From assembly GCA_905221605.1 (NCBI GenBank), contig CAJNDS010001713.1, positions 322,501 through 386,500 on the forward strand: DNA of 64,000 nt, in the 5' to 3' direction. Positions 1 through 11,286 of this stretch are shown piece after piece. The first letter of the stretch is position 1. Each line of letters starts with the position of its first letter. This DNA comes from Symbiodinium natans (taxonomy: Eukaryota > Sar > Dinophyceae > Suessiales > Symbiodiniaceae). Below the pieces are notes generated by a model. That model was not told the DNA's origin. It was given only the letters and a program-made list of their open reading frames with translations, and ran no database searches. The translations under genes were made by a program, and so were the position numbers.

Positions 1-1176
1 GTTGCAGTTGCTCCTGCCCTGCGCGTGACAGCTGCCGCAGCTGCTCTGGGATTTTGAGTATCGCGATGGGCTGGGCCACCGGTGACAGTAGAACGAGATC
101 TCTCTTTTGTTCAGGGATCAGGAGGCCTTCTTGAGCCAACTGGCTATATTGTAGACCTATACATTTGCGATCCTGGAAGACTACCAGTATGATGCGCAGA
201 GGCATAGAGAGACGGCAATGCATCTGTTTCTTGAGGCTTCTTTAATCATAAGGGTAAAAGCATGCAAGCCGTATATTTGCGAGTGTAGGGATGAAAACTG
301 CCTGGCAGATGTACAACTTTGCGGCATCTGTTCCATATCATGCGTAGTGGTTCGCAAGCTTGCTCGGCAACCCCAGAGCGATATCTGAAGGCTCTTTCCA
401 CTCTGAACATGCGATCATGGGGCCGAAGTACTTGATGTTTGTTGTAGTCACGACTTCTTCCCCACTCCCGAAAACAGGCTTTGCTGGCAGCTCCGTTTTG
501 GTTGAGATCAGGGATATGCCGGATATGCCATACGGAAGTGTTTCCTGTCATGAATTGGTACACCTTCTGACTAAGTCGCCATGCAACTGTCATGACAAAG
601 TGCGGGCTTGGGCCCTCAAATATGCTTGTCGTCGTTGGTTGCTTGCACTTCTTGATCTGTTGTTACCCTTATTCAGCTGATGGCACTTGTGCTGCGGTGT
701 TGGCCCAAAGCGCGTGTTCCGTTCTTCAACGTAATTTGCTTGCGGTCCAAAAACTCACCATTGACTGCTTGCACTTTCGTTTGCGCGTTGTTTGGCCCGA
801 GTCTGCTGTCAGGAGCCGCCACCGTCATGGCGGTTTGGTCAATTGAGTCAAACACTTGGGTCCCATCCAAGAACTGAGGCTCAAGGTGATGCTTCACGGC
901 TGGGTTGTAGGGCCTGAAAAGGGCTTGCACCCCATGATTATGCTCTACGCTTCTGGATTCGAGAAGCCTCCCAGCCAGACCCAAAGCCAAACCTTTGGAC
1001 AAGCAACGTCCCGAAGCCTGAAAAAAGGGGTGTCCTAGACAGACCCTTCCATTCCTCGTCTCAACAGCAACAGCTTGGGGCCCCCCTTACATCCCTTGAC
1101 CCCTTGACCGTCCTCAGTCCCGCGCGGTTGAAGCCGACGCTCTCGAACCAGCTGTAGAAGATGGCAGCCTACAACC

Positions 1177-1227
1177 AGGGTTCAGGGTTCAGGGTTCAGG
1201 GTTTAGGGTTTAGGGTTTAGGGTTTCG
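1177..1227. repeat. Interstitial telomere-type repeat
   Basis: Tandem GGGTTCA units grade into GGGTTTA units, matching the TTTAGGG-type telomere repeat. A short CCCTAAA run in the opposite orientation follows at 1381-1415. Confidence 0.85.
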
Positions 1228-1380
1228 GGAAACTACGGCTCCAGTAGCCATCGCCAAAAGCCAACCCATAACATATGTCCGCCCACTTCATGTCCAAAAA
1301 AGAGCACCAATGGGGGGAGGCCGTTGGGAAGAGCACACCAGATTTAAGGGCGGCGGCCCGGCTGCTTCAGACAAGACAGC

Positions 1381-1415
1381 TAAACCCTGAACCCTAAACC
1401 CTAAACCCTAAACCC
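1381..1415. repeat. Interstitial telomere-type repeat (CCCTAAA)
   Basis: About four CCCTAAA units, inverted relative to the array at 1177-1227. Confidence 0.85.
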
Positions 1416-1721
1416 AATGTATTCCTTAAGCGCCTGATCCTTCCAGTCCGTTGGCAGGGACTCCTTCTTGATTACCACATCGGCCAACATGACCTTTGCC
1501 AGGTTTTTGCATCCTTCTGTCTTGGGGCCTGTGCTTCAGAGATATCTTGGCTGTATTCATCCTGTGTCGCACATCCCTTGAATATGTTGGCGGTTACTAG
1601 CATCCCTGAAGATTCCTTAGTCCGGCCTAGATGCACCATGATCACCGTGCCCCCCAAAGCCCAAATTCAGTCTCATGGCTCGCGTTCCTCATCCGTTCAG
1701 ACCGCATCCGGGTCACTCAAC

Positions 1722-1797
1722 CTGAGCTGCGGGCGTAGCGCACGTAGTTCCAGATGCCCGTGTTCACGAACTCCACACCCCACCTGGGAGGCGATGG
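1722..1797 (-). CDS. Exon, fatty acyl-CoA reductase C-terminal-like (part 2)
   Basis: Minus-strand open segment with peptide core GVEFVNTGIWNYVRYARSS, ending at a TCAG|gt donor. The acceptor is either CAG at 1786-1784 or an earlier CAG giving a start at 1797. Only the 1797 choice is in phase with the exon at 3295-3181. Together the two read W-E-A-F-L...G-I-W-N-Y-V, which resembles the end of the 'sterile' C-terminal domain of fatty acyl-CoA reductases (ITW..Y......G...Y). The Rossmann and catalytic part of a reductase was not found in the window. The codon pattern supports coding; the family call is tentative. Confidence 0.45.
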
Positions 1798-3180
1798 CTG
1801 TCCATGAAGGGCCTGCTATGGCTAAATCGTCTGTTGGCCCAAGGCCCGGGTCGCAGGCCGCAGCTGAAATCGGTGCAAGAAGATTCGTGTCTTTGGAGTA
1901 CGTCGGGAGGCCACGCTTCTCTGCTGCTGGGTTGGGGGGTATAGGGGGCAATGAGCGGGGGAAGGGGGCAAATGAGACTGCGCCAGCAAGACGTTGAAAT
2001 TTGCGGGCCACAATCAAGAGTATCTTCATCCTTTGAGTTTTCCTGTCTTTCACACAAAGGTCCCAACACCAGCCGGCCTTGTGCCGTGGCTTTAAGAAGT
2101 CGTACAAAAAGCACGTGCACAGCTTAACGCCGCCGCAGCTTTCAATTAACAACGCTGTGACAAAAAAAACGCCCTTCCAGCCCACAGCCGCCGTGCAGCA
2201 AGAGGCTGAACGAATCGTCCTGTCAAGTACGTTAAGCCTACTTCAGCCCAGGTCCGAGAACACGGCTTCTTGGTGAGATAAGTACGGACCTGGCACGAGG
2301 GTGCTGCAATCCGTGGATATGAAGAGCCACCTAGAACTAGAGGAATTTGGGCTGAAAACTACGCATCACAAACATTGCAACAAAAGCTCAAAAGAGATCA
2401 CTTCATCCCTTGTGTCAAGTAGCCAGCTGCAGCTCTCCAGTGTGGGTTTTCTGCATTCTCATGTGCTTGAAGTGAGCACAGCTCTCAAGTTTAGACCGTT
2501 TCTGACTCGGCTTCTCATAACCAAACCATTCCTTCTCTCTGAGCCACTCATGCTTCTAGATTTGCAGCAGATGACATCAAAGTTACTTTCCAAGCAAGCA
2601 GCTGCTGTTGCATCATCGGCCGAGTGTGTCCAAGCTAAGGGAAATGGCTTTGCACCACCATGCCAAGCTAACTTGATTTTCACCCTAGAACACGTGCGAA
2701 AGCTGCAAAAGTGTCCTGAGCACTTTTGCATCGGAGCAAGCTTAGAGATCTCACCAGACATCTGGAGCCTGGTGGCCAATCTGCTCACTGCGCTTGTAGA
2801 CCAGGTAGGGAACATCCTGAAGCAGGCTGGGAGTTGACTTCAATGCTTCAGGTTTCAAGCTCATCGGCCCTAAGGTTTACGTGAATGGAATGAAAGGGGC
2901 TTAGCTCGTGAACTGTGTAACGGTGTCCCGATGTGTCTCGTAGCCGTCGTCGTATCCATCTCGTATCCACTATTTCGGAAGGAAATCGAAGTGTTGACTA
3001 CCGTATACTCCTACAGGACGCGACGCCGCAAAAGCAAGTGGCAAGAGCCGATTGCTTGACGAAGTGGCGATTACCCCGTGAGACCGTCGTCGTGTAACTT
3101 TGCTGCATGCGAACTGAACACCCGAGTCTCTTGAGCAGCTCCGAAGATCCGAAACCTAAACCCTAAACTAAACCCTAAAC
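1798..3180. other. Presumed intron of the reductase-like gene
   Basis: This 1.4-kb interval separates two in-phase minus-strand exons. It contains an open plus-strand frame (2301-2837) without recognisable similarity and a telomere-type repeat that starts at the upstream exon's donor (3151-3182). Confidence 0.4.
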
Positions 3181-3182
3181 CA
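3151..3182. repeat. Interstitial telomere-type repeat at an intron donor
   Basis: CCCTAAA units on the plus strand. On the minus strand this reads GGTTTAGGG and directly follows the exon end at 3181, so the GT of a TTTAGGG unit serves as the splice donor. Confidence 0.75.
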
Positions 3183-3295
3183 AAAATGCCTCCCAGGTGA
3201 TCTTGTTGGTGTCCACATCGAAGATGCAGCGTGCAGTTGGCACGTACCAGGCAGAGGTATTGCGCGAGCGCATGTTGAGGATCATGTCCATGTAC
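3181..3295 (-). CDS. Exon, fatty acyl-CoA reductase C-terminal-like (part 1)
   Basis: This 115-nt exon follows TTCAG and ends at TTG|gtttag. It encodes 38 codons after one split-codon base, including YMDMILNMRSRNTSAW, then VPTARCIFDVDTNKITWEAF. The D-V-D-T-N-K-I-T-W pattern matches the motif before the last helices of the fatty acyl-CoA reductase C-terminal domain. Codon usage is strongly GC3-biased and the other frames are poor. Upstream exons of a reductase could not be identified, so the assignment rests on this motif alone. Confidence 0.5.
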
Positions 3296-4107
3296 CTGAA
3301 TCAAAGCACAAGAGAAATCGACATGCCTTCACTTCTCCCTCCCGCCCCGCTCTGAATCTAGAGCTCGAGTTCGCACATCTCCGCGGACGCAGTGCACCGC
3401 ACAGCAAAGTCTTAACTGTGGCTCCATCTTGGAATTCCGGTGCCGCGGTTCAAGCCAGCTGAGGACCGAGGGTTCCACCCATTTTAGGCATTGATGCGGA
3501 AAAAGCAAACTCGGTCCAGTCCCGGCGCACTCGAGGGTGAAGGATCCAGAAGGGTCCAGGAGCTCGTGGTACCTGGTGGCTCAACTGCGGGTGCTGGGAT
3601 CTCGAGAAATTGGGTGGAGCATTTGGGTTGGCTCTTGAGCAGACCCCAGCTCTGCCTGTCGGATCGTGCGAAGAACGCGTGGTCCTCCAAGAAATCCACC
3701 TTCCGGTCGGCACTTCAGAAATGCCATGGTCTCCGAGATGAGAAGTGAACATGGGAACCCAAATGACAGGGCCCAAGGGCCCCGGATCTGATTGTTCGTG
3801 TACATAGATGGGAATCCTCAAGGGCTCCATGTGGAATCCTGCTCTTCTTTGGTTGGGCCCGTCCTTAACTTTGGAAGAAACACGCGCATACCTAGACCTA
3901 GGCTCATACTTCAAGCCTTCAGGCAACAGACATGCTCCAACGAGTTGAAAGTGGAACACGCAGCAAGCTGACGCAATGCTGAGGTTCTATGTGCTGAAAC
4001 TGCAACGCAAACATGCAAACATCCCACCCATACTCCGATTCCGGATGCAGAGTTCCAACATGAGGGGATACCCAAACCCTTCTCTCAACCCGGCTCCGAA
4101 CCCTGCA

Positions 4108-4111
<4 letters not shown>

Positions 4112-4144
<33 letters not shown>
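4112..4144. repeat. (CT)n microsatellite
   Basis: About 16 CT units followed by a TTC/TTCTAC-rich stretch to about 4183; a second CT run lies at 4237-4263. It produces Arg-Glu and Ser-Leu shadow frames that are not genes. Confidence 0.95.
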
Positions 4145-4146
<2 letters not shown>

Positions 4147-4855
4147 ATCTCTTCTTCTTTTTCTTCTTCTACTTCTACTTCTACTCACCGCCCCCCAGAC
4201 GGGGAACCCCGGCCACGACGACCCAGTGCTCCGTGCTCTCTCTCTCTCTCTACATCTCTCTCTCCGGCCTGAGGTCCCTCCTGGAAGTCCTCGCGCGCAT
4301 CATCATGCAGTGCAGACCAAGAGAAACGCCGCTTGCGTGGCTGACGAGCCGTGTGGTGACAGTCAATATGCACAAAGATCGCGGCCAACCGTCGGGTGCG
4401 TGATACCAACCGACAAATTGCAGCCGAAAAACCCTCCAGGACACCAAAAGCCAACCACGATTGAGGTCACCCTGGATGCGGTTACCAAGCCGGAAACCAC
4501 CCTATTGATCCTAGCCCAAAAACCCTACTCTTTTGAAGCCCTCTCAAAAGAAAAAACAGCTCAGCCCCTAGTTTGCTTTTGGCTTTGGTGTAAGCCCTGG
4601 TCCTCTGGCTTCCGCTGAGTCAGCAGGTGCAGGCTCAGGTCATAGTCGATGCGGTAACCTCTGAAGCTAAGCTCACTTCGTTTAAAACCTTGTGCTGACG
4701 GAAGGAACTTGCAGCTTCGCAAGTCATGACAAAAACACGCATCGTGGCCGAGAAGTCCAGCACAACGTTTCCGGCCAAACTACTAATTAGGGGAGTTCTT
4801 TCAAAGCTGCAGGGTGAGGTTTTCTAAACTCTTGCAGGGTGGGCCTCCTCTCCAC

Positions 4856-4975
4856 TGTCAACAGGCCCTGCGCACGTTTTGCCACTGCCGATGGGGCTGC
4901 CAAGCGCTGAAAGGCTCCAGAAAGGCTCGAGCTTGCTGCGCGCAACGCTTCCGCAAGACGATCATCACTGTCATC
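4856..4975 (-). CDS. Exon, Asp/Ala/Ser-rich helical segment
   Basis: A 120-nt, phase-0 exon bounded by TTTACAG| and ACA|gtggag. It encodes 40 residues starting DDSDDRLAEALRAASSS and continuing GAFQRLAAPSAVAKRAQG. The composition is amphipathic helix or linker, with no recognised domain. The frame was chosen on GC3 and splice signals; a second open frame overlaps it. It may belong to the reductase-like gene but the phase does not match directly, so an intervening exon would be needed. Confidence 0.4.
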
Positions 4976-4999
4976 CTGTAAACCTTGGATGGCAGGGCC

Positions 5000-6792
5000 C
5001 CCTGAGGCGGCACCGTCGCAAACTGCAAGGAGCCTGGCACAGCTGCGTTCTACTAAATGGAAACTCTACCGCCCCGATGTCAAGTGTTGGTTTCGAGAAC
5101 GGTTCAGGCTTCTTCCAGTGCGATGGCTCCTAGCACGTTACTGAAGGTCATCCCGCCTTCGGCGGGGTATTTTGAGAGCACTGGCCCACTCATGGCCGCT
5201 CCACAACGCTGGTTTCGCCACGGACGTCAAGCAAAGCCTCGGTTGGTGGAGGGGCCCGGCAGAAGCATCCGACTCTTTTAACAGGCATGTGAGTCATCGC
5301 ATCGTCATTCATTGCGGGCATCCTGGTACCTCCGCACAAGCAAGAAGGACTATGCACTGTTAAACTACCCCTCTAAATCTCCTGGATCAGGTGTCGGGCA
5401 ACATACACCTAGGGGGCCCAGCTCGAGCCCCCCCCCCCACCCCGAAAACCTAAGCTGCCGAGTGGCGGAGCGGTGGGCGTACCAGCATGGCCGGGGGTGG
5501 CCAGCCCTGAGGAACAGCTCAAGCCCGTGATGCCCCAAGGCCCCTGAAGCCTCTGAAGCCTCTGAACCCCCAGCTTCCCTAAACCTCAACGGGCCTCTTC
5601 AAGAATCAAACCCTTGGGACCCTCAGCTATTGGATATAAAGCATAGGGCTTACGGATTGGGGTGTAGAGGGTCCAAGGTTTGCACGCGAAGCGGCTCTAG
5701 CGACCACGGCCTGCTGCTGCAGCAGCTGGCGATGGAGATGGTCCTGAGCTCTTCGGGCTGTTCGGGGCTTTTGGGTGTTTGGGGTGTTTGGGGTGTTTGG
5801 GGTGTTTGGGGGTGTTTGGGGGTGTTTGGGGGTGTTTGGGGTGTTTGGGGCGTTTAGGTTGGGCCTTGGGGTGGCGTTTACGGTGCCAGAATGGACGATC
5901 ATGTCCCATGTGTTTTCTCCCAGGTCAGCGGCACGGCCTTTAACGATGTTCAGATTTTGGGGTAAGAAGCTCCACTATCGACGGCATTGGCTTGGAAGGA
6001 ACATCGTTAAAGAACAACACAAACGTCGGACGTGACTTTGTACGGTTTCGGGCTCGGGCGCGCGGGTGTGCTTAGGGCCCACAACACCTGGCGAGAGTCA
6101 ATCTGCAGCTGCTGTTGCTGCACGTGGTGCTGCAGGTACCACAGTTGATGCTGTACCTTTGGCCGGGGAAAAGTGGGCGTTGAGACAAGGTTTGTCAGAA
6201 GGCGGTGTCTTTTGTGAGCAACAACGCAAGGATTCAGAATGTTGGAGTGGGTATCGAGCTTTGGAGTGTAAGACCGTCTGAGCCCAGAACCTAGAACCTT
6301 TCAGCCCCTCTGCAGTGCGGCTTGATCAAGGATATGGGATCCTGCCCCGAGATTGATGTACGAGAACGCCCTCTTATACAAGTGGCAACCCCCAAGGACC
6401 CCACAACCTTAAGGCCAAACCCAACAACGCCAAGATGTGGGATCTTGGAAGAAGCTGGGGCCACAGGCCGGAGCGTGGAGGTCGGCATGGCTCCTCGCAG
6501 GCTCATGCCTTGCGCTTAGGGGAGGGTTAGTGCGGTTGGGGATTCACGGCTGGATCATGGCAAAATGCCCACAAGCCCCAACACTGCCCGGCGCTCAAAA
6601 CCTACAGCTTCAAGGTTTAAAAAGTTTAGGCCTCAACTTGCGGGGTGACCAATCTTTTCAGAAAGAAGCTACGCTGCGAGACACACAAAAGGTTTGACAC
6701 CCCAATCGCGCCCACCTGACCTCCAGCTACAAACCTGCACAACCTTCAACCCCCCAGATCGTCCCAAATCTACTGCGCTGGTGCCTCGGCAC
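5000..6792. other. Mostly non-coding interval
   Basis: No convincing exon is seen apart from a weak Pro/Thr-rich minus-strand possibility near 5460-5515. The interval contains the TTTGGGGTG minisatellite at 5769-5857. Confidence 0.45.
5769..5857. repeat. TTTGGGGTG minisatellite
   Basis: About nine head-to-tail copies of a 9-10-bp unit, TTTGGGGTG or TTTGGGGGTG. The strand-specific G-runs resemble G-quadruplex-prone or degenerate telomeric sequence. Frames through it (Val-Trp-Gly and Pro-Asn-Thr repeats) are artefacts. Confidence 0.9.
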
Positions 6793-7555
6793 AGCGCCCA
6801 CGGGCACTGCGGGCGACGCGGGCGCTGCGGGTGCGGGCGCGGGGGCCGCTCGCGCACGGGCTCCACGCAGCGCTGATGGGAGCTGAAAACGCTCCTGTCC
6901 GAGTTTACAGAGCCATGCCGCCATGCCGCCAATTACCCCCCTTCCTTGCTTCCTGTGTGCACCACCTCCAAGAAAGACTGCAGCAACAAGCAGCATTCTT
7001 CCGAGCCCGAGACTGTGACCCTAAACCCATCTAAACCCGGGAGCTCCTGGGGCTCGGAGTAGCTCCTTTGGGGTGCCTGGGGCTCCTCCGCCCGCCTGCG
7101 GTTGGGATTGAGTGCAGTCATGGGTTTGGAGCTTTGGACATAAGGGGGTTTAAGTTAAGGCTTGCGGTCGACTCTTGGCGTGGGCGAAGCTGTGCATCCC
7201 CAATCTCCCCAGCTGCCTCTGCACCTGGGGAAGCAGGAAGTTGCCATACTCGTGCCCACATGTGACCCAGTCGCCCATGCCTTGCAGGGGGCTCTTCTTG
7301 GAATGAAGGCATCCGGTCGCCTAAGGATTTGGGCATCTTCTTGTACCTAGGCAGAAAGAAACACAGCGCTCTTCCTTCAGTGCTTTGAGCTTCTGGAGTA
7401 TACCATCCAGCAAAACCTCAGAACGGATGGATCAAACTTGAAGCTAGTCGTCACTAGCGGCACTCCGGCCAGGCAACCACCCTGAACCGAAAGCAGGGCC
7501 TTCACTGGGCAATCGCCTCCCACGCCGTCCGGCCATCGCAGGCGAAGATGGGTTT
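6793..7555 (-). CDS. Exon group, Pro/Ala-rich linker plus globular exons, unknown protein
   Basis: Five candidate minus-strand exons in transcription order: 7555-7517 (KPIFACDGRTAWE, GAG|gc donor), 7416-7347 (VLLDGILQKLKALKEER), 7293-7225 (SPLQGMGDWVTCGHEYGNFL, CAG|gt donor), 7095-7037 (RAEEPQAPQRSYSEPQELP, CCGG|gt) and 6882-6793 (Ala-Pro repeats such as RAAPAPAPAAPA). The first two join in phase. The rest have good codon bias but not all phases agree, so an exon may be missing or a border may be off. A Lys/Pro-rich open segment at 7640-7800 may also belong. No domain is recognised; the Cys/His in VTCGHEYG could matter but this is not established. Confidence 0.4.
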
Positions 7556-8043
7556 CTAGATGTTTTGTTGTGGGGAACCTTTGTCAAAACTCTTGCGGTT
7601 CGAAAAAAGTGGGAAGGGTGACGTTTCGTGGGTTCAAGATTGCTTCGGCGGGGGTTCTTTTTTGGGCTTGGGCTCAGGTAGTGTGAGGCCTTGGCCGGGT
7701 TTGGAGGCTCGTCGCGTTGTCGGAGCTTTGGCAGGTTGCGGCTGCTGCACGCGGAAGACTTCGAGCTCAGCCGGCAAAGCGGCACAAACTAAGCTGGCTG
7801 AGCTCCCATCCCTGAGCCCAAGTACTGAACCCTGCTGCTGTGAACCTTCAGGTTCTGATGGTTTGGGACTGCAAAGCTTCCCCACCATGAAACCCCTAGG
7901 CCGAGGCTGGAGCCTGTCGCACTGGTGGGAGATGGTCGCACGTGCAGGTTCTGATGATGCCTCGATTTAGAGATCTTTATTCTGGTCTGGGGGCTGGGGG
8001 CTTGGGGCTTAGAGTGTGGGTCGACGACACGTGGACTCCAAAC

Positions 8044-11000
8044 CTGAGTCCGCCGAGGCCTCTGGCGGTAAGGTGTCTGGGGAGCATAGAGCGGGTGCCC
8101 CGCCTGTTGAATCCCTTCTTGCGCCAGCCCATGAGGATGCATCGATTCTGTAAGCATCCGCGCTTCTGGACCATGCTCCGCTCCTCAATCCCAAGCCTCA
8201 CCACTGTGCTACCAAAACCACTAAACTCCCAGAAAAGTCTGGGCCCTGTCACCCATGAGGCACGATGATCTTGTCACTCGCGGCCTCGCGCAGGGCTGTG
8301 AATCAGCCCTATGGGCGGAGGAAATCCAGTCGCAGGGGCTTGAAGGAGTCATGGGTTATGCGCTGCTCTGCTCCATCTAACACGCACCTCTCTGTTTCAG
8401 GGGACTTGTCTTGGAAGCCCTGAAGCCCGAACCAAAACGCGCGGACCGGCCCCCCGGCGCCGAGGGCAGGGCCTCATAGATCTGCGGAGCCGCGATCGGG
8501 TAATGCGGGTTCGCCTCGTTGGAGCGTTTTGGGCCCAGATCCGAGAGGTACAAGGCAGATGACGTCATAAACATAGACCCTTCGATGACCCTACTCAGGT
8601 AGGCGGCATGTCCATTCCGCCTTTGGTTCCCTGCCTACTTTCTGCACCCGCGAGCTGAACCCGGTTACATTCGGCTCTCAATGGCTCTCACAGATTCAGG
8701 GCTTTACTCTCTGGAAGCCATCTGAGCACCTGCACCCAACACCCTACAACCAATGCCTCCAGCGCCCGGAACATCTCGCAGGCAAAGTCGCGCTCCATGG
8801 GGTAGGCCTGGCGAAAGAAGGCTTGGGGGGCTCATCGCGCGTACAGAGTTTGTAGAGAGTCTGTTGGCCTTCTGCCGGCATTCTGTGGACGTGGCCGAAG
8901 CAACCAAAGCGAACACCCTCAAACCTTGAAGCCCCAACCCGAAGCCCTAAAGACCTTCAGCAAATAGAACCTCAAACCAACAGCTAGCCACCAACACTCC
9001 AGAGGTGCAGAGAGGTGCAGGGTGGCAAAGAACCGCGGCGGAAGGGCATCGTTGTGCATCAGAACCTTGGTGTGCAAAAGGCACGGCTCAAGCTTTGGGG
9101 AATCTCTCGAAAAAAACAATGCCTTCTTTTTCGCCATAAGCTTCCCTCATAAGCCTCTGAGTCCACAAAATTTGCAGCTCTCCTTGCCGACAGGCTGCGG
9201 CATACTTGGTTTTAAGCATGGGCTGCACCTGCAAAATCGAGGGAGGGGTTTGGGTTTTCGGGTTCTCGGCTTTTAGGGTTTTTTGTGACTTTCGGGGAGG
9301 GAGACTGGGGTTGTAGGAAACCGGGCTGAGGAATCGAAGGAGGGCCCGAAGGTGCTTCCCCAGATCCTGCATGGATACCGGAACACTCCTAACAACTCGA
9401 CCCCTGAATGCTCTACACCATGCAACTTGGACAGAATCCCTTACACCTTCCCCCTTACAGAACAGCGCTTCTTCCGAGAAAAAAAGCGGAGAGCCTTGAG
9501 GAAGCCAGCGATGGGCGCGTCGGATGCGCCGACTGCCACCTGAGCACTGCTGCTTTGAAGCCCCAAGACACACCGAACAGGCTCGGCAAGCCGGCGTATT
9601 AGCAACTGTCATCTTCACCCTTACATCGCCCCCTGTAGCCTGCTGTGCCCTGCCCGTAAAGAGGGCCCCAGTCCGCAGATCTGCAAACCTACCCAAGACC
9701 CGAATCTCAAACCGGTAAGCCAATGCAACAAAGCCCACAAAAGCTCAAACGCTCAACAGCCCACCCTTGAACTCCCGGCCTCGTTGAAGTGAGTGAAGAG
9801 CTTGCTGCCGATGGTCTGTGTGTCTACGTGGCGGCCTTAGTGGGCTCTTCTGGAGGTGTACAGAGTAGAGAGCTTGTTGTGGCGGCTTCCGGGTCAGTTT
9901 CGTTGGCTGCAGAGAAGTGTAGAAGGGTGTAGACGGGTGTCGAATTTCGAAGCCGGGGCGCAGAGCTCCGGGCATCGGCTGTAAGAGACTTCGGCAGCCC
10001 CAAACGATAAGGCCGTCGCACCCTAGAAGTAGGACTAGGCCTGAACTGTAGCATAGGGCTCAGTCGGACAGCAACAAATTATGCTTGGGGAGTGCAATAG
10101 GCTACCCCCTGACACAGAACGGTAGATTCAGTCATGCCACACTCTGGGCATGTCTGGTCCATTATCATACCAACAGGATCCTTGGAAGGCTCTGCTCTAA
10201 GTTACAGTTTTAACAGACCCTCAACTATCATGCAACATTTTTCTCCGCGGGGTGAGACTACCGGCAGGTCTGTGCGAGGCTCGCTCGGCCAGCGGGTCAT
10301 CTCCTGGCAGATGGCCCCACATCTCTAAACGGGCTCCTGAACCGACCCCGAAGCCCGATTCCTTTGCCCAAAATGCATCGACATCTGCCCTTGCACCCCA
10401 AACTCTGTAAGAATGAAACACACGTTTTCTGAAGCTGGATATTAGACTTCTCATTAATCGAGTATCGAAAAAAATGTATCCTTCATCGTCCCTCCCCACA
10501 TCCATCACCCTGACCCTAACCCCTCCGGCGCCTTAGGACACAATGGAGGGAGCCGGGAACTGTCCAGCCGCCTGCGCCTGAGCCTTCGCACTCATGTGCC
10601 ATGTTTGAAGTTCTAGGGTGTTGTACAAAGGCTCCCTGGACTCTGGAGGCGCTCGTGGCACATGAAAGCTTTGATACTCTATACAAACTGGAGCCTCAGC
10701 ATTCTTGACCTTGAAGTCGAGCCCTTGCGCGATCCAGGCCAGGAAAACCTGCGCATCCTCGCACGGTTGAGGTTGAGAGTTTAGTGGTCGCTTTTCACGA
10801 CATGTCGCCGTGAGAGCAAGGCCCCTTTGAATAGAAACCAAAATCGGTGCATGGCCATAACTATGACCCCGAAGACCAAAAACAGACACACACACACACA
10901 CACACCCAAAAAAAAAATAAAAATAAAAAATACCAATAAACAAATAAAAGCGCAAGTCTATCCTAGTGTCGACAGAAGCTTGGCTTAAGAGTTGGGACCA

Positions 11001-11286
11001 TCCCTAAGTCTCACTAGAACCCGACCAAGATTGACCGATGAATGGGCCTCCTCCTCCATTTTGAAGCGCTGCGCGACGCGCTGGGGCGTGACGTCCCACT
11101 CGCCAGAAGTCAGCCAGTCTGCCACCTGGTGCATTGATGCTTTGGCTCTTGTGCGACATGCAAAGGGGGGGGGGGGGGGGGGGGCAACTTCAGTATAATG
11201 AAAAATGCCTCCAAAGTCCGCAACGAACGTGATGCGGCCATTGACATGCGTGTAGTGCTCCAAGCAAAACTGTGATCCCTCGACGC
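8044..11286 (-). CDS. Nine-exon in-phase chain, unknown protein (~249 aa seen)
   Basis: Exons in order: 11286-11209 (VEGSQFCLEHYTHVNGRITF...), 11139-11036 (SMHQVADWLTSGEWDVTPQR...), 10757-10695 (DAQVFLAWIAQGLDFKVKNA), 10324-10262 (RCGAICQEMTRWPSEPRTDL), 9815-9780 (TIGSKLFTHFNE), 9065-9000 (VLMHNDALPPRFFATLHLSA), 8807-8743 (AYPMERDFACEMFRALEALV), 8590-8419 (VIEGSMFMTSSALYLSDLGP, later NPHYPIAAPQIYEALPSAPG) and 8147-8044 (NRCILMGWRKKGFNRRGTRS). Every junction keeps the reading frame. Donors read from the sequence are GC, GT, GC, GT, GC, GA, GT, GC, GT. The internal phase agreement is strong evidence for one transcript. Both ends are open: neither the start nor the stop was found, and it may be continuous with the TPR chain upstream. 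I do not recognise the family. The exon at 8590-8419 is the longest and most protein-like. Confidence 0.6.
10886..10906. repeat. (AC)n microsatellite
   Basis: About ten AC units followed by an A-rich tract to about 10949, inside a presumed intron. Confidence 0.95.
11165..11184. repeat. Poly-G/poly-C tract in an intron
   Basis: An uninterrupted run of about 20 G on the plus strand. On the coding (minus) strand it is a C-tract about 25 nt upstream of the acceptor of exon 11139-11036, so it may act as, or mimic, a polypyrimidine tract. Confidence 0.8.

Larger units (their letters stand above)
1..1721. other. No gene recognised (left edge)
   Basis: I see no exon that meets the acceptor, GC3 and donor criteria here. 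The stretch carries two short telomere-type repeats (1177-1227 and 1381-1415). On the minus strand it lies downstream of the last exon of the reductase-like group, so it may be its terminal intron, its 3' flank or intergenic. A partial spliced-leader-like match at 130-146 is discussed under findings. Confidence 0.5.

Noticed and set aside
2301..2837. 178-codon plus-strand open frame
   Set aside because: No similarity recognised and weak codon bias. It lies in the presumed intron between two phase-compatible minus-strand exons.
5627..6035. Pro-Asn-Thr and Gly-Val-Trp repeat frames
   Set aside because: Products of the TTTGGGGTG minisatellite in different frames.
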